Source: Schistocephalus solidus (Eukaryota > Platyhelminthes > Cestoda > Diphyllobothriidea > Diphyllobothriidae). From it: DNA of 64,000 nt. The notes beneath the pieces are model-generated. The model saw nothing but the letters and a program-made list of their open reading frames with translations. It did not search any database and was not told where the DNA came from. Below, piece by piece: positions 11,090-23,533 of the stretch. A program made the translations under genes and the position numbers. How positions within the stretch are numbered: the stretch's first letter is position 1; each line of letters opens with the position of its first letter. Location: positions 1 to 64,000 of the forward strand of contig WEDG01001047.1 in assembly GCA_017591395.1 (NCBI GenBank). The letters run 5' to 3'.

Positions 11090-13933
11090 TGCAGTCTTCG
11101 CTTGAATGCAGATAGACTAGTTAGTGACCTTATTTCAATGGGCAAGTTATTCCAAAGAAAGCCATAGCTAGAAGCAAAGAATAGAGAGCGTTTACACGTG
11201 GAGTAAGCAGGAGAAGGTATAATTAGTGCTGAATTTCTTAGGATAAAAGGAAGATTAAAGGGGGTACTGATAGAAAGCTTGGGGAGATTCGCGCTATTAT
11301 TTAGGCGAAAAAGGAGACATAAGCCTGCTTCCAGTCGTCTGATCTAAAGAAATGTATGCTTCTTCAGCTGGCTGCTAGTTGAGTAGGGAGTTTGAAAGAG
11401 TCGGATACAGGAGTTTTTTGTGGAATGTCTTTGCACATTTTCAATTTTTGTACGGCTAGATTCGTTCGTTAAACCGAAAAAGTGCAGCAAAATTTAAGAA
11501 TGGGAAGCACAAACATACGATAAAGTCATAAGTTAATTTCAGGAAGACAGAAAATTTCATAAAGAAATTAAAGCCGAAAAATACGGAGCAGCTTTGGTCG
11601 TAATTCTATCGGCGTGAGGCGAAAATATCTAATTTATTCGTGTAGCCTTAGCCCAAAGTCCTTGATGGAGGAACATTCAACTCATAGAGCAACCTATAAA
11701 AAAATAACAGGTTGCGGGCAGCCTCACAGGCCCAAAACACATGTGGCAACACTTAGAAGATGAGGACTCCATTAGCCATGTGGAGCTCTACACAGAAAGA
11801 GCGCCTAAGTCAGAATAAATTTGTTCTAGGCGTCGTTCGGCCATAGAGGTAGAGAAGGAATACACGCATTTAAGGTCACCAGCATAAATATAAGGTTGAG
11901 AATGTTTAACTATCTATGAAATATCATTTATGTAAAAGTAAGAAAAACAGGGGACCTAACACAGTACCTTGGAGGACAGCACTCATAATCGGGGGAGCAC
12001 TTGAGTATGCGGACCCCACTAAAACCCCATGTGTTCCATCAGATAGGTATGATCTAATAAAGTCAGTAAGGGGACTACGAAATCCTATAGCCTCTGTTTT
12101 AGTTAGAAGTCGTCTATGAAGCACTTTACTGAATGCCTTACTAAGATCAAATTATATAACTACTACAGAGAGATGCTCATTACGAAGAGAGGTTAGTAGA
12201 TTTAGAAAAGCCAAATAGCAGGTTTCACAAGAGCGATCCGGTAAAAAGCCATGTTAGGAGGAAACGAGAATTTGATTACTCATGCAAAAATCCCTAATTG
12301 TGTTTGCAATTCGTTTTCCAAAAAGCTTAGAAAGAGAGGGCGTTTTATGAACACCACGATATTTATGAATGTCAGAGCGGGAACCAGATTTAAAAACTGA
12401 AATTATAATAGAAGTATTTCAATAATCGGAGAAGAAACTGGTTTTGAGAAATGTTGAGAATAATTTGATCAGTGCAAAAAAATCTCATTATTATTTACTG
12501 AGTGAGTTTAAAATGCTATCAGTTCCAACCAAATGTGAATTTTTTGCGCAAGCTAGTTCTTTTTGAATACTTGCATGTGAGAAATTTAAGATTGTTAGAT
12601 GTGAATTTGACAGCAGAGGGATTGAGGAAGTGAGGCTAGTTTCAATGGTAAAGTGGTTGCCAAAAGTCAATTGAACAGTTCTCTTTTGCTCAAATCCTTT
12701 GTTACGAAATTTTTGTTTCAGTCAAGAAAAGGTGGATTGACATTCAGACTCTTAGCCGACGATCGAAAATGGAAGGCTTGAACAACAGATTTGGGAGCAT
12801 TAGCATCACTTAGTGCTTGAGACTCCCTATGCATATCTCCCGCGAGCCTTATTTTCAAGGCTAATTCAAATATTTGTGCTATCCTTAAGTGAACTGACAA
12901 AGAGCATTTAGATGGATCGCTAAGTTGCTTCCGCAATTTTTAAAGTCTGTTTTGGAGAAAATGTGGAACAGTAGAAGAGGCTGTAGTTGAATTAAAAATC
13001 TTAAGCGGGATAAAAGCCTGGATTTTGTCTATAAGGCTCTGCAATAGCTCATGGAAAAGTTTGAGCGATTAATTGAAAATATGCTATGCCACCCTAAAGT
13101 ACTTACGAAATTTTTTATTAATTCATGGTTTGTGTTAGCAAAGTCGAGGTTACTGCAAGTTACCTCAGGCTTTTTAGAAAAGGAGACTGGGAAACAATAG
13201 TGAATTAGTGCGTGATCACTTGTGAATAGATCACGATTAAAATTCATAGAGGGTGGACGTCATTTGTAAGAATTAAATCTAAAATGCTGTAATGTCTAGT
13301 TACTGAAATAACCAGTTGGGACATGTTTGAAAAGTTAATTGTATCGACCAATTTCTGAAGTTTTGACGGAGAGGAATTTGCCTGGCTGATTAAAATTACC
13401 TTCGATTATGTTGACATCAAATTGAGTCCCTGCAACTTTTGCAAATAGTTCAGGGAGCTCGCTTTCATTGCTAGAATAACACGAGGATTATGGACACAGC
13501 CAATTACCGCTTTTTTATTGTGCGGGAGGATGACTGAAGCAAAGCATTCATTTCCAGAAAAGGACGAAATGCTCAGTAGAAAAGGGAAATGTACAAAGGA
13601 TGACTTAATCTAAAGAAGGCAACCACCACCACGTTTTTCAGCGCGGTCATGTCGGTTTAAATTGAAATTATCTATAGCGAGAATCGAGCCGGAAATAAGA
13701 GTGTGAGCCCAGGATTCAGTGATGTACAGCACATCTGGATCAAGCTCAAAAGCTAATGTTCTAAGCTCTGTCATCTTATTTACAACTGATCTCGCATTGA
13801 GTGAAACTAAACTGAGCGTATTTCTGAGTTGCAGGTTACGCTCAGCAGTCTTTATAAACAAGGAAGATTTGGTGGCGGAGAAGAAAACTGGAGGGAAAAA
13901 ACAAAAGGTGGGAAACAAAATTGCTCTGGTCAA
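11090..13933 (-). pseudogene. CR1-like ORF2: APE endonuclease and reverse transcriptase
   Basis: Would nick target DNA and copy the element RNA at the nick. Endonuclease start: LVSLNARSVVNKM with YITESWAH (the Asn and Glu motifs), and the terminal SDHALIHYCF motif at about 13,220. The linker piece has LSDPSKCSLSVHLRIA (12,918-12,870). RT: RTEAIGF-like and LLTKTEAIGFRSPLTDF with LQGTVLGPLFFL near 11,950. The expected Y-A-D-D box reads Y-A-G-D at 11,886-11,875, so a catalytic Asp is lost. Multiple stops separate these blocks. The C-terminal WNNLP motif follows at 11,150. Confidence 0.85.
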
Positions 13934-14074
13934 ACATTTTTCAAAAGGTTACTGTTAAAAGAACTGAGATTATTTTACAACGGCATATTTGGATGAAAAC
14001 CTTGGAAAGGAAGGCTATATTGTGGCGTGGGAAAGCTAGTAGGTGGCCTAGAAATGAGATTTTGAGGGAGGTTA

Positions 14075-15056
14075 TCATAAATTGGCGAAAAACATATATG
14101 AAAAAGGAATAAATGATTTTGAAAAGCTGCTGACATAATAAGAAGAGTTAATTATTTGGGGATTTTGGACACTTTTTGGGTTGAGAAAAATGCTAATGTG
14201 AGCGTTCGTATCTGTTGTAGATGCTGACGTGTAAACAAGTTTCCCATCGGTAATGACATTACTGATTTTGACGCCTGGCTTATCAAATGACTCAGATTTA
14301 CTGGGGGTATTCTTAGGTTTACTAGATTTTATAGCTATAGCAGGCGTGGCTTGCTCGGGAGGGGAACGAAGTGGCGTTGAGAAGATTTCACTCAAACCAG
14401 GAACAAGTTGAACGAGTGAAGATTCAAGTGGAATCAAAATTCCTGTTGATCCGGCTTGCATTAGCTAGAGGGCCAACCTCTGAGATAACTTTTGGTATTG
14501 TAGACGTAGACCCAGACTTCTCATGTGCTTATGACGGTGAAACTTGACGTTCCATTGGGATTTATCTCTACAGATAAACATCTTGTTTTTCTTCAAATTT
14601 GCTCATGCTTGGAGAAAATAATGTCCACTTCTATCTCCGAAAAGAGTTTGATCTGAATCGGCGGGTTTTTGCTACGAGATGGCAAGCTTTTAGCTTCTGT
14701 GACTTTAAAGTTAAAGCTGCATGAGTAAAGGAAATGAAATTTGACGTTCAGAGGATTTTAATCTTAGGGACATTTTTTAAAATAAAGTTGAAACTTCTCT
14801 TATGTCGGTCATATGACTCAGTACTAACTATGTTTATAAACGGCTCAAGTTTCTCGCATTCTTGAGAAGTGAGTGAAGACAACTTTCCGTCAAAAATGGT
14901 ACCCAGGATCGTGAAAAGAGAACCATATTGAGACATAAAAATATTAAAATTTTCCAAGGCGTCAAGGTCTAGTTTCTTCATGGTTAAGGTGGCTTGCTCT
15001 TGTGGAAATTTTACACTAAGAGGAGATTTGCGTCTAATCTGTGATTGACGTTTCAT
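14075..15056 (-). pseudogene. CR1-like ORF1
   Basis: Two reading-frame pieces, 15,056-14,748 and 14,461-14,075. The first has a basic N-terminus, a leucine-rich stretch likely to form a coiled coil (LDALENFNIF to FINIVSTES) and the start of an RRM-like segment (RSFNFILKNVPK). The second is Ser/Pro/Lys-rich and unrecognised. Position upstream of the endonuclease on the same strand supports ORF1. Frameshifts lie between the pieces. Confidence 0.65.
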
Positions 15057-15060
15057 ATTG

Positions 15061-16745
15061 AGTTTAAAATATCAGTATTTTTAAAAGCGATAATACGAAA
15101 GGAAAATTGTCACTAGTGACGTTTTGCGTAAGTAGAGAGGTAATATGTGTAAGATATGTTTTAAGCAAAGCGCTGCATGCAAAAATCTTCCAGGTAACGA
15201 ATTTATATTGAAAATAGAATAAGCGACGAGGCTACGTAGGATGACAATTATCTCAACTGATATATCAACTACTGCAAACTATTTTTCCCTGGAAATTAAG
15301 TATGCTTCTAAAGTTTCAACCCTAGTTCTAGAATGACTTTTAAGATTCCCTCCTTTTTACGTAAAGCTGCAAGTAGACTGCAGATCTTCCACCCTACCCC
15401 ACTACCTCCAGTACCAAAAAGTCGATCGCCACGATCGAAATGTCGACTGGGACGGCTTAGAAAAAGAGCTACAAAGTAAAAGCGAACCCACTTCCCATGA
15501 CTTTAAGTCGAACCGTTGTGTACCTTCTAATAAAATAACTGCAAATCTCACCTGCTCCAGTAACAAAACTAAAACTAGATACTCCAGATAAATAGAAGCC
15601 ACTTATAATTTAGTGAAATTATGTTAGAAACTAATGAACAAACTTCGAAATTGGAATGCAGATTTGAACCAAAAGTAACTTCGGAAAAAGCAACAATCTG
15701 CAATCAATTATTGATCGGATGAAATTGTACTTGAAGAACGTGTTAGGCACAAACTCGAACAAAACGGATGTCCACCGTACACATTTCAGTAGGTCGGGTA
15801 GACAGGCCAGTTTCTACCCGCTGACTGCAGCAGGGTGCTCACCCTCCAACCTGCGAACAATGGTGCGAAAAACGCTCTACTCCGAGGACATTCAAATGTC
15901 GCCGTTGGGCAACAGGCGTAGGAGGATTTTTTTTGGAAACAATTGAAACAGTCGGCTTAAACTGCTCGTGTATAAATAGGTAGCTGCCATTTAATGGTTC
16001 CTTGACTTTGTAGGTGGGGGCAAACATGCAAAACCGGAGGATATTCTCCACTGAAAGTCTACAGAGAGTAAAAAGACGAAAAACAGTTACTACAAACTCA
16101 TACGGTAAACATTGCCAGTGGATAAAGGGTGGATGGGGACGATTAGAGTTGACGGTTCCGACCCATTTGACATAACCAGGTAACCGGCCCCGCAACTTGG
16201 GCTGGAGGACACGAGTTTCAATCTGGTTTTAGTTACTGATGGGGCTCGATGGTCTACAGGTCCTGCCTTGAGGCCTTGATTCGTCAGCTGCGATGCGAAT
16301 CACTCAGTATTTGGCCGAACTCAAGGATAGTGCATATAGTGATAAGCGAAGGCCTTCAACTTGAGGAAAAGAATTGGATTTCAAAGCCAAAAGTGTCAAT
16401 TCGTCTGTCCTGTAGACAACTTGAAGGATGAGGTCGCTTTTATGGGAAAAAACTCTGTATGAGAGCGATGCCTTCTCAGGAGCTTATCGTATGATATATG
16501 GAAGTTCGTCCGCCAAACAGGTAACGTTTCCAGGGTTTGATCGTAACCTCACATTGCCAGTGCAAGGGGACCCAGCCATTGGAATACATCGTTTTGTTCA
16601 ACCAGGGTCCCAGCGACCGAGCACTCCGCTTCTTGGTTTTGACGATAAGGACCGCTGCCAGTTCAGACCTACTGGGCATGTATCTACATCTACAGTCGTT
16701 TCTCCACTAGTCAAACGAATAGGAATCTATCCAACCAGACGCGAC
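15061..16745. other. unassigned sequence
   Basis: No reliable motif. The minus strand has open stretches (16,195-15,839) without recognised domains. Confidence 0.35.
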
Positions 16746-16749
16746 AGCA

Positions 16750-16990
16750 CCACCCAGCTTGTTTAACTCCAGCCATGGAAAGTCCAGTCCTAGCACGACC
16801 ATGTCTAACTTGGTTGACAGGAACCACCGAGTCATTTACAGTCAGCCGGCGAGACACTCCGAATTCCTGAATTAGTGGATGCTTGCAACGGCAGAGACGG
16901 TGACCATACAGTTAGACAACAAAATCCTATCTTTGCAGAAAGCACTCGTTCAAGCCTCCCAGCTACCCCTGTTCAAGCCAAGCCCAAAGT
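16750..16990 (-). pseudogene. possible LTR-retrotransposon protease end
   Basis: The minus strand contains GMVTVSAVASIH-type text and VVLGLDFPWLELNKLGG, resembling the C-terminal part of a Gypsy retropepsin (hydrophobic-LG-D/M-hydrophobic). No active-site DTG/DSG was found upstream and RT downstream is not convincing. Treat as a weak call. Confidence 0.25.
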
Positions 16991-16999
16991 CCTACCCTA

Positions 17000-17825
17000 A
17001 TCCGACTGCGCGGTGTTAGTGACGAAACAAAAACAGAGCCCACTGTCACTCTTGCTCTGTGATCTCGGGGCCGACCTCCCCACCCCTCTTTGTTGTCAAG
17101 TTCACACAGAGCCCCCAATGACTCAATTCCATAACCCTGTCGACTGGCTGGTTTTGAAGCTTTTCAATTTTCGATGCCCCACCATGACGTCTACTAGCAT
17201 ATAAATCTGATAATGAGTAATCAAAATGCACATTTGCAAATTTTGACTTCGAAAAGCTCCGTTTCTTACTGGTTAACCTCTCACTTGGATCACTTTTTAA
17301 CAGGGCCCGCGATTTCAAGAAGCCCGCTATCTTTCCAGCCCGAAACTTCGAAGGGATCGAGATGATTGTAAGAATCACCAGTTAATCCCGTGAGGACCCA
17401 AATGTCACGAATCGTCCCCATTTTATCTTCTAGATAAAACTTAACTTTAATTATACCTCTCTCCCAAACGTGACTTAAATGACCTGTAGAAAGTACGTCG
17501 TTGGTTGTGGTCCACAGGTGGCTTATGCTTTTTTCAAAAACCACATCGAACATATGAAGGAAAACTATCGAAAGGACCAACCTGTACTCCAGTAACACTT
17601 TGGGGACAACCAGGGATGAAGGGGGTACGAATTGGGGGAGGCACCACGCAGGTAGCATTTGGTCGCTATATTTGTCTTGTGCAGGTGGTGAATGCTCTTG
17701 TGGCCGCCTCTAACTGGCACCAACCTTTCACCTGTGGCTCCTCGAAGGTGGGCTCTAACCAGCGGACAGATCACGGGAAACCACCACGACCGGCGTGCTA
17801 AGCCAGGTTGGGGTCTCCGGTATTG
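17000..17825. other. unassigned sequence
   Basis: Several short ORFs on both strands, none with a recognisable motif. Confidence 0.35.
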
Positions 17826-17827
17826 TC

Positions 17828-18455
17828 TGTGTTTCCGCACCCAGTATGTCTGACTTCCGAACTTCCCACCTCCCCCTCCCCATCTCAAAAGTCTTATGCC
17901 AGGCACGATGGCGATCCCATAGGCGGCTCAGGCTAACTCGGGTCACTCTCTTACTAAAAACGCAACCGTGACCCATAGTGGAATCCGGCAGCCATCTGGA
18001 ATGTCCGAGCAGCCGTATTTAGGGACAGCACTGTTTGCCTACTTGCGGAGGAAAGAGCTAGAAAAGGTGCCCTAAATAAATGCTGGGTATCACTCAAAAC
18101 TCAAACAACACCCCCGTCCACATCCCCCGCGCTATACCCTCCGGGCTGCTCAGATGAGTCCACTCACGCTAATAGCCTGGAATGTTCGTTATATTTTATA
18201 CAATCCAAGGAGCAACGGGCTGGAACGGAGGATAGCGCTAGTCGCTCGGGAACTGGCCCGCTACAAGGTGGTTATTGACGCTTTCAGTCCAACCCAATTC
18301 TCTGAGCAGGGTCAGCTGGAGGAGGCGGGTGCTGGCTAAACCTTCTGAATCGGCCGCCCAAGTGCAGATCGATGCGACGCTGATGTTGCCCTTACTATCT
18401 GGAACGGCATCATGGGAAGACTGCCCTATTTGCCACAGGCCATCAACGGTCGCTG
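17828..18455 (+). mobile_element. ZF-LINE copy C: leader plus endonuclease stub
   Basis: Leader text matches 55,630-56,000 of copy F (TATGTCTGAC, CCGAACTTCCCACCTCC, AAAAGGTGCCCTAAATAAATGC). An ATG at 18,154 starts the ORF (MSPLTLIAWNVR), so this copy keeps a start codon that copies F and G show as GTG. The endonuclease runs about 95 codons with a TAA at 18,337. The Glu of the SET motif is changed. At about 18,450 the text switches to a leader monomer. Confidence 0.85.
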
Positions 18456-18720
18456 CGCTAAGTGCCGTGTCTTGGAAGGTTGCCAACTGACACTTGCACT
18501 CAAACCTCGCAGTCAGTCCAATATGCATTGTGCGGAGTGGCTGACTGTGGCACTGAGTGCAAGGCTGCAATGGCTCCTTCTTAACATGACCTATGACACT
18601 CTCACACCTGTGAGATGGGGACCGTTCAACCCCCTGTTGTAGGAAGTCCTGTTGCTTGTGGTTGAGGGAACAGATCGTGTACGTAGTACGCGTAGACGAG
18701 GTCATCAGCAGCTGCGCTCA
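18455..18720 (+). repeat. ZF-LINE leader monomer after the endonuclease stub
   Basis: Starts at GTGCCGTGTCTTGGAAGGTTGCC and runs through GGAGTGGCTGACTG to the GTACGTAGTACGCGTAGACG block. It ends near CAGCAGCTGCGC, where Gypsy-type integrase text begins on the opposite strand. Confidence 0.85.
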
Positions 18721-18960
18721 GCTTGGCGTCCCAGACCACTCTATGCCTTAGTTGCTTTGAGTTCCTCTTAACTATGCCCACTGTTGTTTCAACCTCGATA
18801 GTTACGCCTCGGACTTTTTGGATCACACTCTCTGTCCACAGATCTTCACCGGTTCTGTAGTTCATTACGTACGTGGTCTCTCCTTCCTCAAATTAGCGTA
18901 TGTGCGACTGAAACATTCATGCTTCTGGTTTCTGATACTGGAGTTTCACGTCGGGTTGTC
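18720..18960 (-). pseudogene. LTR-retrotransposon integrase C-terminal fragment
   Basis: Minus strand reads VMNYRTGEDLWTESVIQKV and then VKRNSKQLRHRVV, the pattern of the chromodomain/GPY-type C-terminus of Gypsy integrases (VxxRNYR...W..G.I....G...Y.V......RRH.NQLR). The catalytic core is absent. It is bordered by a ZF-LINE monomer. Confidence 0.5.
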
Positions 18961-19555
18961 CACCCAGAAAATACTCTGTTGCTGTTGGACCATTCATGTC
19001 GGCTCTGGGTGTAGTACGGTAGGTTAACAGAAGGTTGAAGCACATTAACCAAGTCCCAAAAACGTCTTTGTTTTTGTTCCTCAAATGCTTACAATGGGTT
19101 GTTTTGGTTAGTTTGAGAACGCGAGCTTTTTTGAGGCATTTCCCTTGCAGTGGTTACGCTCCCCCCCCCCCCCCCCACCGTATTATGCTCAACAACCAGA
19201 TGACAGCTGACTTTTCCTACGCCTAGGCGCTTGTTACAGTGGCATCGTATGCTTATGTAAACTCTGCAGCTGTCTTTGAACTGTCTTTTGTTATGTGCAG
19301 TCATGCGTTCGTTTCTTTTGGCTAGTTCTCCTTATTTCGTTGTTGATCCTAGTGGTCGGAACAGAATTTCAGTTTGCTTGTGGGTCTAGTGTGGCTGTTA
19401 GAGAGAGTTTACACCTATTAGTGATATCGCGTTACATTGCTTGCGGGATACTGTTATCTATTCTTCTTCTTCCCCTCCCTTCCATCTACTGTGCATTAGT
19501 TTGTACGCGGGTAATGTGCTTCAACCTGTTTCCTTGGTTGGAGTTGGGGGTTTTG
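18961..19555. other. unassigned sequence with a poly-C run
   Basis: Sixteen consecutive C at 19,161-19,176. Nothing else recognised. Confidence 0.5.
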
Positions 19556-19559
19556 TGGA

Positions 19560-20930
19560 TTAGGTTTCCTTTCATGGTTGAAATTTGGGTTAGGTTTTTG
19601 CAAAGGTTTGTGTTAATTTCCTGTTTTGGATTTAGGGTTAATTATAGGATGAGCTTTCCGACTACGCTTTGAGTTGGCTGCGCGTTTACGGTTCAGTTTA
19701 CCTTTAACGTAGGTTTCATAATCACGGTTTTTTGGGTAAGGGATAGTTTCATGGTTAAGGTTAGTTTAAACCTTAGGGGTAGTTTTGGTCTTCAGCGATA
19801 TTTTTCGGTTTAAGGTTACGATTTCTTTCATAGCTCACGTTAGGGTTAGGAGTAAGATTATGGTTAGGTTTAAGGTTAAGGTTTGTGTTAAGTTTAGTGA
19901 TAGGGTTAAGATTTAAGTTAGGGTTATGGTCAGGGTTGAGGTTAAAGTTAAGGTGAAGGTTAGGGTTAGTAGTAGGATTAAGGTTAGGGTAAGGCTTATG
20001 TTTATGTTAGGAAGAGGTTTTATAATTAAGATTATTATTATATAAGGTATAGTTTTACGTTTAAATCTAGTTTTATGAATAGGCTTAGGTTTGCTAATTA
20101 GTTTATGGTTGGAGTTTTGTTTACTTCTTATTATATCCTTACTTTAAGTGTTAGTTTTATTATTAGGAATAGGGTTAATGTTAGGGTTAGATTTAGGTAA
20201 GGGTTAAGTTTATGGTTGTGTTAAGGGTTAGGGTTTTGTCCTGGGAATAGGTCTTATAATTAAGGTTAGTACTGTGTTAGGTATAGTTTTACGGTTAAAT
20301 CTTGCTTTATGGTTAGGTTTTTTTAGTGAGGTTATGGTTGGGGTAAAGTTTACTTTCACGTTTAGCCTTAACTTATAGTTAAGTTTTACGATTAGGAATA
20401 TGGTTAGTGTTGGCTTTCGGTTAAGGCTGACTAAGCTTTAGGTTAAGGGTTAAGGTTAGTGTTAGGGTTATGTACCATTGAGTTTGGGTTTTATGGTTAA
20501 AGTTACTTTTGGGTTAGATATAGTTTTATGCTTAGGGTTTCCTTAGGGTCAGGGTTAGTTTTGGCGTTGAGGTTATCTTTAGGATTAACTTTAATTTTAC
20601 GGTTCGGCTTACCTTAAGAGTTAGACTTACGCTTATGACTAGGGTTGGTTTCACGGGTATGGTTGGAGTAGCATTGTCGTAAAGGTTAGGTATTTCTTTA
20701 TGTTTACGGTAAGGTTTTGCTTTTGATTGAGCGTTGACTTTCTGGTTATTTTTACTATTTGGGTTAGGACTGGCTGCTCGTTTAGGGTTACCTTCCGGGT
20801 GGTTTTCGGTTAACGTTACTGTTTCGGTAAGGCTTAATTTTGTGGTTAGTTTCATGATTAGGGTTCGCATTGCTGTTAGTTTTCCCTTTATGGGTTTGCA
20901 TATTACTACTGCTCTAGGTTTACGGTTATG
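19560..20930 (+). repeat. degenerate telomere-like (TTAGGG-type) repeat block
   Basis: About 1.3 kb is built from variants of TTAGGG, GGTTAGGGTTA, TTAAGGTTA and GGTTTAGG, all G-rich on the plus strand. The units are diverged and not in register. TTAGGG is the usual animal, including flatworm, telomere unit. This is interstitial because recognisable transposon sequence lies on both sides. Confidence 0.85.
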
Positions 20931-21890
20931 AGTGCTTAGCAGTTCCTTTTTCCATTCCTTAATCGTCTCACCAGTAGCCCATCACACAAACCTTCCTTCT
21001 AGCCAGCTTCAATAATTTCATTTTGTTTACATTTGTTATTTCATTCTCTGCCACGGCATATCCGTTTTCTCTACATTTAATTTTTCTCAGTTGTTTTATA
21101 TTTCGGTAATCTTTACATTCCCCCTTCTCTTGTTCAATCTACCTGCTATCCGTCTGCTATTCAATCTTCCCAATTCAGCAAACAGATGCCTCACTTAGCT
21201 CACTTCCTCACCCTGTTTTTCCCTTCTAACTTTCAGAATTCTCACCTGTCCTTCCCGCTTCCGCATTACTTTCTTAACTGGGAGTTCTGCCTTGTGGCTA
21301 CCCGCCTGTTCGTTTGATTATCTCATTACAATAGCTATTCCGTTACCTTTTCCTCCAACTATATTTCTGTAAGCAAGCACAGTTCTGGTTCTTTTACGCA
21401 TATGCGGTGTCTAGGCTTCAATTTTCAATTATCCCCTCCATGTATACTACTTAAGCGTCAATTACCTCTGCTTATTAGCAGGCTTCCCTGACTTCCCTTG
21501 TTCTTATTTCGTGTACTTTCCTATCCGTTGCTTGAAGTTAATTACCCTTTCCTTACCAATATTTACCTCCGCATATTGTTTGTTTGCTCGCCAAGAACAC
21601 CTTGACCTAGACTAGGCGATGCCCTTGTACTTATCAGTGTCCTTCAGTGCACTGGCGGTCAATACACGTTGTGCAGTCATAAATTTACTTAACATAGATT
21701 ATCTCACAAATTAGGGCTAAGGGAGGGAATAGAAACTCTTCCGATTGCATTCAAATGGCTGCAGTATTGAGTACGGTTGTCCCTCTCATTGTCTTTGTTG
21801 TCTTAAAAGGCAAATGAACCCGCTTCTTCCGATTTATGAGTCATCAATTTTCAAGGTGTCCTTCTGTGATTCTCGTTCACTTCCTTTTGT
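20931..21890. other. unassigned, pyrimidine-rich on plus strand
   Basis: No motif recognised. Probably partly the 3' flank of the Merlin element that follows on the minus strand. Confidence 0.35.
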
Positions 21891-21894
21891 AGAA

Positions 21895-22745
21895 TACCAT
21901 TGCACGGCATTTGAAATTCATCACAAAGGATAGGCTTTCACTATGCGGCCCTGAAAAGCTTCATAAACGGCACTGCACTTCATCCCGGTGGGTCCATACA
22001 ACCCTTTCCGGTACTGGACCCATTTTGAAGAGTTAACGTTTAAATCTGCTACAGTAGCCTTCTGTGGAGATCGTATGCATACGCGTCTGAAGGTTCACAA
22101 AGTTCTTACTGTGAGTAACGGTGAGATGTTGATAGTCATTCTCGGACAGCTGGCCGTAGGCTTTCCATTCGTCCCTTTCCATGATACTTTCCTTATCAAA
22201 CAATTTTTTATCACCGCCTTGAGTGCTGACCAGCTGCGGTTATTTACTTGTTCGAAGAGGGCCTTCTTTATAGAGGTGTCAAATATTTCTACTACCCAGT
22301 ATTGCCACCCTTGCCTGCCTTTATTAGTCTTGCGCCTTCCTATCATTCTCTCATCACCCTGCACTTTGATACCTTTGCCGCCTATTTTGCCCACAGCGCT
22401 CTTCAGTGCATTGGTTGAGACATTCCGTCAAATTGCATATCACTGCATTGTTTTTTTTGTGATGTACTCCTCCCAATGCCATGTACCGCTTGGCTCGTAC
22501 ACCTTCTACGTACCGATGCACAATTTTCATTATCTATACCAGCGGTAATCTACTCCCCTCGAACAGGGCACCTGTTCACAGGGTCTTCTTCTACCTCCAG
22601 CGATTGCACTTAAATAATAAGACGTCCGTTTCCTCTGCCGAGGCCTGTTGCGTTAGATTCTTTTTGCATAAGCACTGCAGTTGTGTCGCAAGCAGTCCCT
22701 TCTCCTGCATGTACTCCACAATTCTGTTGGAGTCAATTACCCTAC
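21895..22745 (-). pseudogene. Merlin (IS1595-type) DDE transposase
   Basis: Cut-and-paste transposase relic. The N-terminal part reads YMQEKGLLATQLQCLCKK and FEGSRLPL, the place of the zinc-ribbon and helix-turn region. The catalytic part has VQGDERMIGRRKTNKGR (first Asp, about 22,360), then WVVEIFD, then DEWKAY (second Asp, about 22,165). The third region keeps the expected Glu in a degraded TEGYC (about 22,065; IE..W expected), followed by WTHRDEVQCRL. One long piece (22,394-22,095) is still open. Earlier and later parts have stops. Terminal inverted repeats were not identified. Confidence 0.8.
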
Positions 22746-22749
22746 ATAT

Positions 22750-23530
22750 TTCTTCCGTTATCGTTCTTATTTCACTCTGTCGTAACCTTTACGCCGTCTC
22801 CTTTTTCCTGAATTTCTACAATGCCGTAAACAAACCATTTAATTCATGGGAGGTTTAGGTTTGTCGTTCTATGCTTGAAGTCCTATTTACCTTTAAATCT
22901 CCTTTCATTTTCCATTCCGTTACTCAGTCTACATACCGTTTCTCATACATAACTTTTTACTTTTCTATTTTAATTTTCCATTTATTCGTAATTCACCTTA
23001 TTTTCAATCCCGCTACCCTTTCCTCTTACTTATATACCGATAATTCCCCCTGCCGGCTATCTTCGCCTAAAGTAGTGCTTTCCTTCCGTTTCCACTTTTC
23101 GGATTCCTAAACTTCTACTCCCCGTTACAACCCCCTTAAAATTGGGTTATTATGCAGGTGGATTTTGTTTTTAAATAGATTATTACCGCACTTCATGTTC
23201 TCCTGTAGGTATTTGTACAATTTACATATTTGTATTTTTCTTGTTCTCCTGTACCTTTATCTACGCTTGTTTTAATGTGATAAAAAATACATACAGTGAA
23301 CTTCAACTCGCAACTGGGCGTCTCCTGTTTTCACAGCTGCGTGTCATCAACGCTCTCTTAATTGTGCTGATCTGTCTAAATTATTTGCAGTCAGTACCAG
23401 CGATCGATCTTCATTCCTCAATCGCATTCCACCAGACGTCATCTCAATTGAACTCCTGACTCTGCTCCTCGTCCTTGAGGCATAGCTTTCTGGATCTAGC
23501 GTGGAGCTCATTACCATCCTCCACAACACT
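22750..23530. other. unassigned sequence
   Basis: T/C-rich and without recognised motifs; it ends where the EnSpm-like repeat begins. Confidence 0.35.
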
Positions 23531-23533
23531 TGC

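Larger units (their letters stand above)
10570..15060 (-). mobile_element. CR1-like LINE number 1, nearly full length, inactive
   Basis: Minus-strand order from the 5' end: ORF1 (15,056-14,075), APE endonuclease (13,933-13,030), linker, RT (about 12,700-11,870), C-terminal domain with LWNNLPIEIRS (11,156-11,098) and a 3' UTR with a hairpin at 10,611-10,644. A second copy of the 3' end lies at 49,085-50,040. The composition is AT-rich and frames are broken throughout. Terminal repeats could not be defined. Confidence 0.85.

Noticed and set aside
19560..20930. true chromosome end
   Set aside because: Units are badly diverged and other transposon sequence continues on both sides.
21988..22548. 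186-codon plus-strand ORF
   Set aside because: It is antisense to the Merlin transposase, whose motifs are on the minus strand.
22481..22858. 125-codon plus-strand ORF as a membrane protein
   Set aside because: Hydrophobicity reflects T/C-rich DNA opposite the Merlin N-terminal region.
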